The notes below the pieces were generated by a model. The model was not told the origin of the DNA, did not search any database, and was given only the letters and a program-made list of their open reading frames with translations. Both the position numbers and the translations under genes were made by a program. From the NCBI RefSeq assembly GCF_000336675.1, contig NZ_AOMB01000020.1, positions 15,223-79,222 on the forward strand: 64,000 bases of DNA. The letters run 5' to 3'. The DNA is from Halococcus hamelinensis 100A6. GTDB taxonomy: Archaea; Halobacteriota; Halobacteria; Halobacteriales; Halococcaceae. Positions 46,430 to 54,322 of the stretch are shown in pieces; position 1 is the stretch's first letter, and every line of letters begins with the position of its first letter.

Positions 46430-46870
46430 GCGGGCGGGGGTCAAAACCCCCACCTTTTGCTGCGGTCGCTCACTTCGTTCGCTCCCTAGCAAAATGTGGA
46501 TCAAAAGCCTCCTCCTTCCTTGCAGTCAGTCGTCGGCCCGCTCACTCGGCTACGGCCTCGTTCGCGGTACGATCACTCCTCACTCCGCTACCGCCCCGCA
46601 CAACACCGCCCCACGACAGCCACACGCCTCCCCAGCCGACTGTGCTCCTCGTTCGCATCGCTTCGCTCGCTCTCTGTGGTGCTCATCCCTCGCACAGTGT
46701 CCGCGGCCGGCCCTCACTGTCGTTCGGACCGGCCGCGAGCGCGCGCCAACGGCACCGGACCACACCCACACCGCAACTGCACCGCACCGCGACCGCCCCC
46801 AGAAACCGGGCCGTCGAGGTCGAGGGCGACCGGATGGACGGGGGCGACCACCGCTTACGGGTCGTGTGGC
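46430..46870. repeat. Intergenic repeat element C (non-coding)
   Basis: About 440 bp, no convincing gene. It contains the inverted arms ccaccttttgc (46450-46460) and gcaaaatgtgg (46489-46499) around tgcggtcgctcacttcgttc-type sequence, matching element A in reverse orientation. The phrases cgcctccccagccgactg and ggtgctcatccctcgcac are shared with element D. The remaining ~240 nt up to 47112 hold no gene I can support. Confidence 0.65.
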
Positions 46871-47112
46871 CCAATCTCACAGAACGTTTATGATTGTATC
46901 AACGGTATTGATGGTATGGACGTCGCCAGTCCGCTCAGTGTGTGCCGCGTCGGTCGGACGACCTTCGATGCCGAGCCCCTCGCGAAGTTTACCACCACCG
47001 CACACACTATTTTCACCACGGCGACGCGAGTCACCGACGCCTGGCACGGCCGGGCTTCCTTGCGACGTGACTCACACCACCCGTCGGTCCCGGGACAGGG
47101 CCATCGCTCCCC

Positions 47113-47952
47113 GTGAGCCACTCCCAACACCCGGTCGCGCTCCGCCTCGAGCGACAGGTCGGCGGCGCGGCCCGTCTCCTCGCGACCGTCCTCGCGCTCC
47201 CGCTCGTCGACGGGATCTTCCCCGCGCTCGTGCTCGCGGGCACGCTCACGACGGCCACGGGGATCCTCGAGGTCGGCTTGCTCGTCTTCGGCGGGAGCGC
47301 CACGGTCGCGGTCGTCCTCGCCGAGATGGAGGGCTCGCGCCGTGAACGAGCAAAGACCACGCTCGTCGTCGGGATTCCGGTCATCGCCCTCGCGGCGGTC
47401 GAGACCGCGCTCGCACCCACAATCGGGAGCCTGATCGACCTCGCGGTCTTCGAGCGCTTCGCCGCGCTGGTGATCCTCGCGGTCGCGGCCAAGACCGCGA
47501 GCGCGCAGGTCGGCGAGTATCTCCCCCGACCGGCCGTGATCGTCGGCCTCGGCATGGTCGCGAGCGTCGACCCCGCGAACGCCCAGCTCGTGGTGACGCC
47601 CGACCTCGAACTCGTGGCCCGCGGCGCGCTCGCGGCGACCGTCGGGGTCGCCTTCGCGCTCTCGGTCGCCCTCGCCAGCCCGTGGCTCCACGACACCGTA
47701 CACATCGACCGCTTCCGCTTCGGGAGCGCGGTCGCGCTCGGCGTGCTCGGCCTCTCGGTGCTCGGGCTCGTCCCCAGCGACGCGCCGCTCGCGCTCGCCG
47801 TGCTCGCGGTCACGACACTGCTCGCGTTCGACCCCGGTCGCAGCCGCGACGAGCCGGACGAGGACCCCTCGGACGACGACGCAGCGGCGGACCCGGCGGA
47901 CCCGGCGGCGGACGATTCCGACGTCGGTCCCGACCGCGCGCCGTGGCTGTAA
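47113..47952 (+). CDS. DUF5794-like haloarchaeal membrane protein
   Basis: 279 residues, GTG start. It starts SHSQHPVALRLERQVGG and has about seven to eight hydrophobic helices (LLATVLALPLVDGIFPALVL, TTLVVGIPVIALAAVETALA and others), ending in an acidic disordered tail rich in Asp/Ala/Pro. I match it to a haloarchaea-restricted uncharacterised membrane family, probably DUF5794, from memory. The following small gene belongs to a neighbouring family (DUF5795-like), supporting conserved linkage. Confidence 0.72.
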   Translation: MSHSQHPVALRLERQVGGAARLLATVLALPLVDGIFPALVLAGTLTTATGILEVGLLVFGGSATVAVVLAEMEGSRRERAKTTLVVGIPVIALAAVETALAPTIGSLIDLAVFERFAALVILAVAAKTASAQVGEYLPRPAVIVGLGMVASVDPANAQLVVTPDLELVARGALAATVGVAFALSVALASPWLHDTVHIDRFRFGSAVALGVLGLSVLGLVPSDAPLALAVLAVTTLLAFDPGRSRDEPDEDPSDDDAAADPADPAADDSDVGPDRAPWL

Positions 47953-47984
47953 GGGTTTAGGGCCGCAGCCCCTCAGCCCTTCAC

Positions 47985-48212
47985 ATGGCCGAAAACCGCG
48001 TCGTGGAAGGACGGATGGTCACCCCCAAACGCCTCGCCGCCATCATCGAGGGCGACGACGTGATGGACGCCGAACCGATCGCGGACGCCGACCGGGACTG
48101 CCCCGAGTGCGGTAGCAACGTCCTCGAAGTCGGCTACATGCCCTCGGTGGCGGAGTTCGTCACCGGGCAGAAGTGCCAGGAATGCGAGTGGCACGACACC
48201 GACCGCGAGTAG
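47985..48212 (+). CDS. DUF5795-like small zinc-finger protein
   Basis: 75 residues. DRDCPECGSNVLEVGYMPSV and TGQKCQECEWHD provide two Cys-x2-Cys pairs (about residues 39-42 and 64-67) for one zinc. The N-terminal RVVEGRMVTPKRLAAIIEGD is conserved in haloarchaeal homologues. Only 32 bp after the membrane protein, so likely co-transcribed. Function unknown. Confidence 0.8.
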   Translation: MAENRVVEGRMVTPKRLAAIIEGDDVMDAEPIADADRDCPECGSNVLEVGYMPSVAEFVTGQKCQECEWHDTDRE

Positions 48213-48260
48213 CCGGACTATCGACCTCTAGGCCGATATCGGACGCGAGTCCGAACGACC

Positions 48261-48413
48261 GTGCCGATCACCGAACGCGAGTGGGACGACGGTAAGTTCG
48301 ACACCGACGAGGACGCCCCGCGAACGGATTCCGTCGGCGACCTACTACCGCCTCGATCGGGTCGAATGGCTTCCGACTGCGGCGGCCCCGGTCCGGTCCG
48401 GTTGGAACGGTCG
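48261..48413 (+). pseudogene. Possible remnant of a small haloarchaeal gene
   Basis: GTG at 48261 begins a protein-like N-terminus (PITEREWDDGKFDTDEDAP). Soon after, the coding character moves to the +1 frame, which reads TYYRLDRVEWLPTA at about 48341-48385 before running into the convergent GNAT gene. This looks like a frameshifted or internally deleted gene. I do not recognise the family with certainty. Confidence 0.25.
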
Positions 48414-48815
48414 TCACTCCGAGGGGCGGTCCATCCCGACGAGGGTGGGCGCACAGGTCTCGAACCCGAACCGTTCGTAGAATTCCGGCTCGCTCGCGAT
48501 GAGGTTGACGTAGGCGGTGGGCGGCGCGTTGGCGTCGAGCCACGAGACGAGGCGCTCCATGACCCGCCGCCCGAGGCCGCGGCTCTGATGATCCGGGTCG
48601 ACCGCGATATCGACGACCTGGAAGACGGTCGCGCCGTCGCCGACCACCCGGCCCATCCCCACGAGGTCGCCGTCCGCACGGACCGAGACCGCGACGCACT
48701 CGTTGCCGAGGCCCGTTTCGGCGGCCTCGATAGTCCGATCCCCCATCCCGGCGGCCCGTCGAAGCGCGACGAACTCGCGCGGCGTCGGCGGCTCCTCGGT
48801 GAGTTCGTAGTCCAT
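48414..48815 (-). CDS. GNAT family N-acetyltransferase
   Basis: 133 residues. The core strand VFQVVDIAVDPDHQSRGLGRRVMERL contains the acetyl-CoA motif QSRGLG, followed by AYVNLIASEPEFYERFGFET, the YERFGF type C-terminal motif. Start at the Met preceding DYELTEEPPTP; upstream in-frame sequence is not protein-like. Typical small GNAT; acceptor unknown. Confidence 0.86.
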   Translation of the reverse strand: MDYELTEEPPTPREFVALRRAAGMGDRTIEAAETGLGNECVAVSVRADGDLVGMGRVVGDGATVFQVVDIAVDPDHQSRGLGRRVMERLVSWLDANAPPTAYVNLIASEPEFYERFGFETCAPTLVGMDRPSE

Positions 48816-48930
48816 GCCGTTCGCACGCCCGAATCCCGTATAAGCCGCACGTCGTGGGGCGATTTCGCGCGCTCGCCGTCCGGCGAGAGACCGAAATGGG
48901 TTTACCTGCGCCGGCATTGCCTTCGCCTGC

Positions 48931-49109
48931 GGGGTCGTGGCCAAGCCAGGCATGGCGACTGACTCCAGAGGCAACGCGCTCGGTGACGAAACTCCAGACT
49001 GATATACAGAGCGGGCGGCTGATCACCACCCGCCGTGACGACCCTCTGGAGGACCGAGGCGCACACCGGAGATATCAGTCGATCGGGGGTTCAAATCCCT
49101 CCGACCCCA
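48931..49109 (+). tRNA. tRNA-Trp (anticodon CCA) with 105-nt intron
   Basis: Acceptor stem ggggtcg (48931-48937) pairs with cgacccc (49102-49108), followed by discriminator A at 49109; no CCA is encoded. The anticodon stem is actga (48958-48962) with tcagt (49075-49079), loop C-U-CCA-G plus A38, anticodon at 48965-48967. T arm ggggg-ttcaaat-ccctc. The intron lies after position 37 (48969-49073), the canonical archaeal site. Spliced length is 74 nt before CCA addition. Confidence 0.95.
48969..49073 (+). ncRNA. Box C/D guide RNA within the tRNA-Trp intron
   Basis: Box C gtgacga (48983-48989), guide gactgatat (48997-49005) and a D'-like caga (49007-49010). Box C' gtgacga (49035-49041), guide cctctggag (49043-49051) and a D-like ccga (49054-49057). 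By the N+5 rule the first guide targets U39 (49075) and the second C34 (48965) of the same tRNA. These are the two sites known to be methylated this way in haloarchaeal tRNA-Trp. The D and D' boxes are non-canonical. Confidence 0.88.
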
Positions 49110-49203
49110 CTTCTTCGCGGCGAGCAATTCCGCGACCCATTCGCTTTCCGACTCGAATCATCACCGAAAACTCACCCCCAGCAGTGCCGTCGTTTCGCGA
49201 GCG

Positions 49204-49314
49204 TTACGGCCTATCGATACGACCGGTGTTGCTCTCCTCGGGCGTGTAGGCCAGCGAGAGCGCACGGCGGATCCGTCGGAAGGGGCGGGACTGGACTGAA
49301 ACGGCGTCAGACAT
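49204..49314 (-). CDS. 36-residue basic small protein, probably leaderless
   Basis: ATG at 49314, stop at 49204-49206. The protein begins MSDAVSVQSRPFRRIRRALS and continues LAYTPEESNTGRIDRP. A TATA-like element (ttattacg on the minus strand, 49336-49343) is centred ~26 nt upstream of the ATG, exactly the leaderless spacing. Composition is plausible for a small amphipathic basic peptide. Lies between tRNA-Trp and dinB; function unknown. Confidence 0.5.
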   Translation of the reverse strand: MSDAVSVQSRPFRRIRRALSLAYTPEESNTGRIDRP

Positions 49315-49442
49315 AGTTCAACGTAGTTAATTATTCGTAATAAGTTTTGTGTCGGTGACTCCCACGGAGGGGGACCGTTCCGAGCAGTGACATACGGAAC
49401 GAGGGTGCCAAAGCTCATGGTGTCGAGCGGCGTCGGTTCGGT

Positions 49443-50738
49443 ATGGCCGAGCGCGGGGAGGCGCGCCTGCCGGGCGTCGCCGACGGTGATGCCTCGATCG
49501 TCTTCCACGTCGATATGGACTGTTTCTACGCTGCCTGCGAGCGCCGCCGCGAGCCCGCACTCGACGGGAAACCTGTCGTGGTCGGGATGGGCTACGAGGA
49601 CGGCGAGACCCACGGTGCGGTCGCCACCGCGAGCTACGAGGCCCGATCCCACGGGGTCGAGAGCGCCCAGCCCATCTCGACCGCGCTCGAACGCCTCCCG
49701 CGCTCCGTGGAATCGGCCGACCCGGACGAGGTCGTCGGCCACTACCGACCGGTCGACATGGACTACTACCAGTCGGTGAGCGAGGAAGTCAGGGGGATCC
49801 TCCACGACTGCGCCGACGTCGTCCGGGAGGTGAGCATCGACGAGGCGGCCCTCGACGTCACCGAACGGACCTCGTGGCAGCGCGTCGACGGGCGGGCGCT
49901 CGCGACGGGTTACGCCCGGCACGTCAAACAGCGGATCCAGCGGGAGGTCGGGGTGGTCGCGAGCGTCGGCGTCGCGCCGAACATGAGCGCGGCGAAGGTC
50001 GCCGCCGACCACGAGAAACCCGATGGGCTCGTGCCGATTCCCCCGGGTGAGGTCGCGGACTTCCTCGCGCCGCTCGACGTCGAGACGGTCTACGGCGTGG
50101 GACCGGTGACGGCGCGCGAACTCCACGACATGGGGATCGAGACCGCGGGCGACCTCGCGGCGACACCACTCCGAAAACTCGACGCGGAGTTCGGCGAGCG
50201 CGGTCGGGAGATACGGCGGTTCGCCCGCGGCGACGACACGCGGTCGGTGACGCCGGTCGGCCGGCCGAAGAGCCTCTCGCGCGAGTCGGCGTTCACCGAG
50301 GCCACCGACGGGGTGGAGGCGAAACGCGAGCGGGTGCGGCGGCTCGCGGCCGCCGTCGCCGAGCGCGCCGAGCGCGAGAACGCGCTCTATCGCACTATCG
50401 GGATCAAGGTCGTGACGCCGCCGTTCGACGTCAACACCCGGGCGCGCTCGCTGCCCGGCCCCGTGGCGGACGCCGACCTCGTTCGTGAGGTCGCGCTCGA
50501 CCTTCTCGGCGAGTTCCGCGAGGCCGAAGTCAGGAAAGTGGGGGTTCGGGTCTCGAACCTCTCGTTCGAATCCGGTGAGCAGGCGAGCCTCGACGGGTTC
50601 GAAGCCCAGGGGACGGACCGCGGTCGCGCCGACGGTGGCGTCGACCGCGACCCCGCTACGGATCCCGAAGCCACGACCGGGACGCGAGCACGCCGCGACG
50701 GCCAGACGGAGTTCGGCGATTTCGTGCGGGATGAGTAG
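49443..50738 (+). CDS. dinB: DNA polymerase IV (Y family)
   Basis: 431 residues. Catalytic motifs are VFHVDMDCFYAACERRREPA (metal Asp and steric-gate region), VATASYEARSHGV and EVSIDEAALDVTER with the DE pair. Thumb helix-hairpin-helix PLDVETVYGVGPVTARELHD and a little-finger domain follow. Near the C-terminus two PCNA-interaction-like peptides occur: QASLDGFE (~residue 380) and the terminal QTEFGDFV. Translesion DNA synthesis. Stand-alone. Confidence 0.92.
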   Translation: MAERGEARLPGVADGDASIVFHVDMDCFYAACERRREPALDGKPVVVGMGYEDGETHGAVATASYEARSHGVESAQPISTALERLPRSVESADPDEVVGHYRPVDMDYYQSVSEEVRGILHDCADVVREVSIDEAALDVTERTSWQRVDGRALATGYARHVKQRIQREVGVVASVGVAPNMSAAKVAADHEKPDGLVPIPPGEVADFLAPLDVETVYGVGPVTARELHDMGIETAGDLAATPLRKLDAEFGERGREIRRFARGDDTRSVTPVGRPKSLSRESAFTEATDGVEAKRERVRRLAAAVAERAERENALYRTIGIKVVTPPFDVNTRARSLPGPVADADLVREVALDLLGEFREAEVRKVGVRVSNLSFESGEQASLDGFEAQGTDRGRADGGVDRDPATDPEATTGTRARRDGQTEFGDFVRDE

Positions 50739-50768
50739 CTACAAACCCTCCCGACCGTTGTAGCCGAC

Positions 50769-51326
50769 ATGGCGTTTCGAACCCGCGACCACGTTCCGGC
50801 GGTGACGGGCGTTCTCTCGGTGATATCGCTCGCCCTGGTCTTCGGGGCGGTCCTCGGCGTGTTCGAGACCGTCGCCCCGACCGCGCCCGAGGCGGTCATC
50901 GACGCGATTCCACACGTGAACGCCGTCCTCAGCGCGGTCGCCATCGGCACCATCGTCGTCGGCTGGCGCGCGATCCGGCGCGGCGCAGTCGACCGACACC
51001 GACGATCGATGCTGGTCACGGTCGGGCTGTTCGTCGCGTTCCTCGTGCTCTACCTCTATCGAGTCTCGCTCGTCGGCCCGTCGCCGTTCCCCGGCCCCGA
51101 CTCGGTGTACCAGTTCGTCTACCTCCCGGTGCTCGGGATCCACATCCTGCTCGCCATCGTCTGTATCCCGCTGCTCTACTACGTCCTCCTGCTCGCGCTG
51201 ACCCACGAGGTGGCCGAACTCCCGGCGACGAACCACCCCCGCGTGGGTCGCGTCGCCGCCTCGCTCTGGCTGGTCTCGTTCACGCTCGGGATCGTGGTCT
51301 ACCTGCTCCTCTACGCCGTCTACTGA
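50769..51326 (+). CDS. DUF420 family membrane protein
   Basis: 185 residues, five hydrophobic helices. The DUF420 core is seen as [20 protein letters not shown] with [15 protein letters not shown], and [20 protein letters not shown]. Related proteins (CtaM-like) assist cytochrome oxidase assembly in some bacteria; a respiratory role here is inference. Follows dinB by 30 bp. Confidence 0.85.
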   Translation: MAFRTRDHVPAVTGVLSVISLALVFGAVLGVFETVAPTAPEAVIDAIPHVNAVLSAVAIGTIVVGWRAIRRGAVDRHRRSMLVTVGLFVAFLVLYLYRVSLVGPSPFPGPDSVYQFVYLPVLGIHILLAIVCIPLLYYVLLLALTHEVAELPATNHPRVGRVAASLWLVSFTLGIVVYLLLYAVY

Positions 51327-51399
51327 CGGTCTCGACCCCGAACGCCGATTGGGGGCCCGAGAGCGCCACCGTTTAGCGCTCGGCGGGTGGAGGGGCGGT

Positions 51400-51948
51400 A
51401 TGAACGACCCCGCGGACTCGGCCCACGACTGGCGCGTCATCGAGTCGGTCGCCGAGTACGAGACGGGCTGGTACACCGGGGGCTACGACCTGGTCGAACA
51501 GCCCGACGGCAGCGAGAAGAAGTACTACTGGGCCGAGCTCCCGGCGGCGGTCGTGGTGGTGGCGCTCGCCGACGACGAACTGGTGATGGTCGACCAGTAC
51601 CGGCCCGCGATCGGCGAGCAGTGTCTCGAACTCCCCGCCGGCATCGTCGAGGACGGCGAATCCGCGACGACGGCCGGCGCGCGCGAACTCCGCGAGGAGA
51701 CGGGCTACGAGCCCTCGGGTGTCTCGCTGCTCGAGGATTACTGGGTCGCCACCGGCGTGCTCCGCCACCGCCGCGCGGTGGTGTTCGCCGAGGGGCTCAC
51801 GCCGACCGACCGCGACCTCGACGAGAACGAGTTCCTGACCGTGACGTCGCTTCCGGTCGCGGAGGCGCTCGACGTCGCCCGAACCGAACCCGCGAACGAC
51901 GCCACGATCGAGGGGCTGTTGCTGGCGAGCGAGGAGGGGCTGCTGTAA
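51400..51948 (+). CDS. NUDIX hydrolase (ADP-ribose pyrophosphatase-like)
   Basis: 182 residues. The Nudix box G-x5-E-x7-RELREETGY is complete ([20 protein letters not shown] then TGY, about residues 86-108). The preceding [18 protein letters not shown] is typical for the ADP-ribose/nucleoside-diphosphate-sugar pyrophosphatase group. Probably housekeeping removal of ADP-ribose or related compounds. The AT-rich island begins ~40 bp after its stop. Confidence 0.9.
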   Translation: MNDPADSAHDWRVIESVAEYETGWYTGGYDLVEQPDGSEKKYYWAELPAAVVVVALADDELVMVDQYRPAIGEQCLELPAGIVEDGESATTAGARELREETGYEPSGVSLLEDYWVATGVLRHRRAVVFAEGLTPTDRDLDENEFLTVTSLPVAEALDVARTEPANDATIEGLLLASEEGLL

Positions 51949-52118
51949 CGCGCGAGGACGGTTCCACCCCGTCTAAAGCGGTAGCATGAACGACTTCTAA
52001 TGGCCGACAACGCTTATCACTCCGACGAGGTCCGCAAGGTATTGCCTGCTTATCCAAACTATGTGAGATAGTGAACGCTGATAATCCAGGGTATCGCGGG
52101 TATCACCCGGCCCCTTCA

Positions 52119-52128
52119 ACTTAATATG
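52119..52128 (+). promoter_or_regulatory. TATA-like box of the HEPN-like gene
   Basis: acttaatatg is centred about 28 nt before the ATG at 52153, consistent with a leaderless mRNA. The Met at 52153 is therefore favoured as the start. Confidence 0.5.
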
Positions 52129-52152
52129 CGTCTCTTTGTTAATCTTATGTGA

Positions 52153-53478
52153 ATGGAACTCTACGAGATGGTTCAACTCGCGGTTGAGCAAATTGACACT
52201 GCTGACCAGAATCGTTTTGTTGACGGTCCTGACGCAAATCTCAATATCATTATCGACGCTATCATAGAGGAAGTCACAGAAGACCATGATGACTTTAACA
52301 TATCGCATGAAGGATTGCGGTCTCGTGTTCGCGGTATTCTCTCAGAAATTGACGAATCGAACCAAAATCCAGTTTCATCGTTTCATGAGAACTTCGAAAC
52401 GATGCTGGGAAATATCGAATCCGATCAGTCCGACATCACAGTCTACTTCCCCGTGAATTTTATGTACCGTGAAGGGAGTGTTTTTTCACTTCCGACAACG
52501 ACATTCAATGTGACATTTGAGAAAGTATCAGACGAAGAATGGGATCAATACGTAGAATATACTGATGAAGACTCGTTTTATCAGAATTTTGTAGAGGATC
52601 TTCCTATCCGTCCACCTCATACAAGTCCTTTCAGCACACAGCAGTTCTGGAAATCGACGATTTCTGCCGTTGATGAGCAGTTTGCAGTCGATACTGTCAG
52701 TAGTGCTTTATCTATTCTGCTTGGGAAAATCACATTAGCTTCAAATCTTCAGCAGCTCACAGCGACGATCAATTCGTCCTCTTGGAATCAAGGTCAAGCT
52801 CTCTTGAGGGAGCCTCTTGGTTACTTCACAATGGTTGGCGGGGTTCCAAGTGGTGTGTTTTCTGACGGAGACTATGATCCTCGGGAAGCGTATCGGCTTG
52901 GTCCAGGGCGTCGTAGTCGATTCAACGATGTGTACCTTGACTTACCTGACTTCAATTCACCAAATAGCGAAATTGAGACACATTTGATGACAGGCTTCTC
53001 GGCTTTCTTTTCGGCTATGACCGAACCCAGCAATAATCAGGCACTGTTGAACTACTGGCGGTGCCTAGAGGCGATCACTTTCACTGCTGACCAGAATTAT
53101 GCCTCTGATGAGGCTCTCTGGCGCGCTCAATCCGTTGCTTGGTCAGAACCACACGAAATAGCAGATGTAACCATTGAAAGACTATCTAAAAAGAGAAATC
53201 GCTTAGTCCATCGTGGAGGACCAGTGAGTGTTGAGGAGAATGATCTGATTATTCTCAAGCGATTCGCGGAAGGCGCGCTCATATTTGTTGTTGAGCGAAA
53301 AGACGAACTTCCGCTCGAAGATTTGAACTTTATATTTGAGTACGCTAGTAAGACGGAGGATAGCCTCTCTCAAGCCAAGTCTTACCGCGAGGGAGAGATT
53401 CAGAATTCCGCCTCAAAGATCGAGAAATGGGAACACGAGATCACACTCATAAATAACATTATCAACCGAGATGTATAG
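52153..53478 (+). CDS. Apea-like HEPN domain protein (putative)
   Basis: 441 residues, soluble, no membrane segment. The C-terminal ~150 residues are helical: NNQALLNYWRCLEAITF, then TIERLSKKRNRLVHRGG, with the HEPN R-N-x3-H catalytic-type motif at about residues 348-353, and EENDLIILKRFAEGALIFVV. This matches the Apea/HEPN pattern of RNases in abortive-infection and toxin systems. The N-terminal ~200 residues are unrecognised. Codon use is AT-rich, unlike the flanking genome. A 7-T run follows the stop. Defence function is inference. Confidence 0.72.
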   Translation: MELYEMVQLAVEQIDTADQNRFVDGPDANLNIIIDAIIEEVTEDHDDFNISHEGLRSRVRGILSEIDESNQNPVSSFHENFETMLGNIESDQSDITVYFPVNFMYREGSVFSLPTTTFNVTFEKVSDEEWDQYVEYTDEDSFYQNFVEDLPIRPPHTSPFSTQQFWKSTISAVDEQFAVDTVSSALSILLGKITLASNLQQLTATINSSSWNQGQALLREPLGYFTMVGGVPSGVFSDGDYDPREAYRLGPGRRSRFNDVYLDLPDFNSPNSEIETHLMTGFSAFFSAMTEPSNNQALLNYWRCLEAITFTADQNYASDEALWRAQSVAWSEPHEIADVTIERLSKKRNRLVHRGGPVSVEENDLIILKRFAEGALIFVVERKDELPLEDLNFIFEYASKTEDSLSQAKSYREGEIQNSASKIEKWEHEITLINNIINRDV

Positions 53479-53487
53479 GGAAAAATG

Positions 53488-53494
53488 TTTTTTT
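53488..53494 (+). terminator. T-run terminator after the HEPN-like gene
   Basis: Seven consecutive T residues begin 10 nt after the stop codon, the usual signal for intrinsic archaeal termination. Confidence 0.55.
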
Positions 53495-53614
53495 ACCCTC
53501 TAAAGGAGGATATGTACCCCTACTTGCTCGCCCCATTATCCGGGCAATTACACTACATCTACGTAGTATTCGGCTATATAGAATAATAACATCCTCACAC
53601 CAAATGACTAGAAG

Positions 53615-53632
53615 AAACAATTACAATTGTTT
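53615..53632 (+). promoter_or_regulatory. Palindromic promoter/operator of the DUF3892-like gene
   Basis: aaacaat-taca-attgttt: perfect 7-bp arms. Its centre is ~29 nt upstream of the ATG at 53653, so the palindrome coincides with the TATA position. A protein bound here would block initiation. Confidence 0.5.
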
Positions 53633-53652
53633 GGCAAGTACTGTTTACTGCG

Positions 53653-53931
53653 ATGGCATATCAATTGAAATGCGTCAACACGGAAGGCAGCGATCCCGAT
53701 GACTGCACAGAGATCACGACGATAGGAATTCCAGCACAAGGGGGTGGGACTAACACCTATACGCCGGAACGGATTCACGACAGGATCAAAAACGGCGAGG
53801 TGTTCTATGTGAAACACAACGGCAGTAGGACTGATGTAGACGCTGTCACGGAATCAGATGGGACAAAATACGTCCGGACGGCAGCGAACGATACGAAGGA
53901 CGACAATCTTCTGAAGCAGGACAGTTGCTAA
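53653..53931 (+). CDS. DUF3892-like small protein
   Basis: 92 residues. QLKCVNTEGSDPDDCTEITT, then YTPERIHDRIKNGEVFYVKH and TKYVRTAANDTKDDNLLKQD resemble DUF3892 (basic/polar small domain ending in D(N)LL). Function unknown. It belongs to the AT-rich island and has a palindromic promoter. It is separated from the HEPN-like gene by 174 bp containing a T-run, so it is probably transcribed independently. Confidence 0.6.
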   Translation: MAYQLKCVNTEGSDPDDCTEITTIGIPAQGGGTNTYTPERIHDRIKNGEVFYVKHNGSRTDVDAVTESDGTKYVRTAANDTKDDNLLKQDSC

Positions 53932-54010
53932 CAGAGATGTCGTCCATTCAAACCATTCCCGGCTAATGCTGCCGAGAAGTACATAGGGGACGAGACGAAA
54001 GGCCCGCCAG

Positions 54011-54238
54011 ATGAAACCCTCTCCCGCGATAGTCGGCATAGCGACCGTCGTCGTGATCGCCGTCGCCGTCACGAACGTAGAGCTGGCCGCTTCGCTCCAC
54101 GTGGCGGCCGGTGTGGAGGCCACCGTCCTGCAGCTCGACTGGCTGAACGGCCTCATCCGCAGCATCGACAACACCCTCGAAAACATCCTCGACCTGGTGC
54201 GAACCTTCCGGGCGCTGTTCGGCGGCGGTGGCGACTGA
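54011..54238 (+). CDS. Small membrane-anchored hypothetical protein
   Basis: 75 residues. The N-terminal hydrophobic segment (AIVGIATVVVIAVAVTNVEL) could be a signal anchor. A second amphipathic helix (LDWLNGLIRSIDNTLENILD) is followed by a short hydrophobic end with GGGGD. GC-rich codons mark the return to native composition after the island. No family recognised. Confidence 0.6.
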   Translation: MKPSPAIVGIATVVVIAVAVTNVELAASLHVAAGVEATVLQLDWLNGLIRSIDNTLENILDLVRTFRALFGGGGD

Positions 54239-54322
54239 GTCCGGTAACTCGACGGAGCGGTTGACAGGAACAGCTCCGGCACCGAACACCGGGTTTATTC
54301 ACACGAGACCGCTAGTCGGGAC

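Larger units (their letters stand above)
51985..53940. mobile_element. AT-rich genomic island (putative acquired module)
   Basis: Composition drops abruptly from GC-rich codons to many A/T third positions near 51985 and returns near 53940. The enclosed genes use codons such as aat, gaa, ttt and agt freely, unlike all neighbours. Contents: an Apea/HEPN-like gene and a DUF3892-like gene, each with its own clear AT-rich promoter. No integrase, transposase, terminal repeats or duplicated attachment site is seen, so the transfer mechanism is unknown. Confidence 0.6.

Noticed and set aside
46914-47116. 66-codon plus-strand frame upstream of the DUF5794-like gene
   Set aside because: Composition is not like a native acidic protein, there is no recognisable promoter, and it overlaps the GTG start of a convincing gene.
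51949-52152. Attachment site or tRNA at the left edge of the AT-rich island
   Set aside because: No tRNA, direct-repeat pair or integrase was found. The short gggtatc repeat is too small to call an att site.
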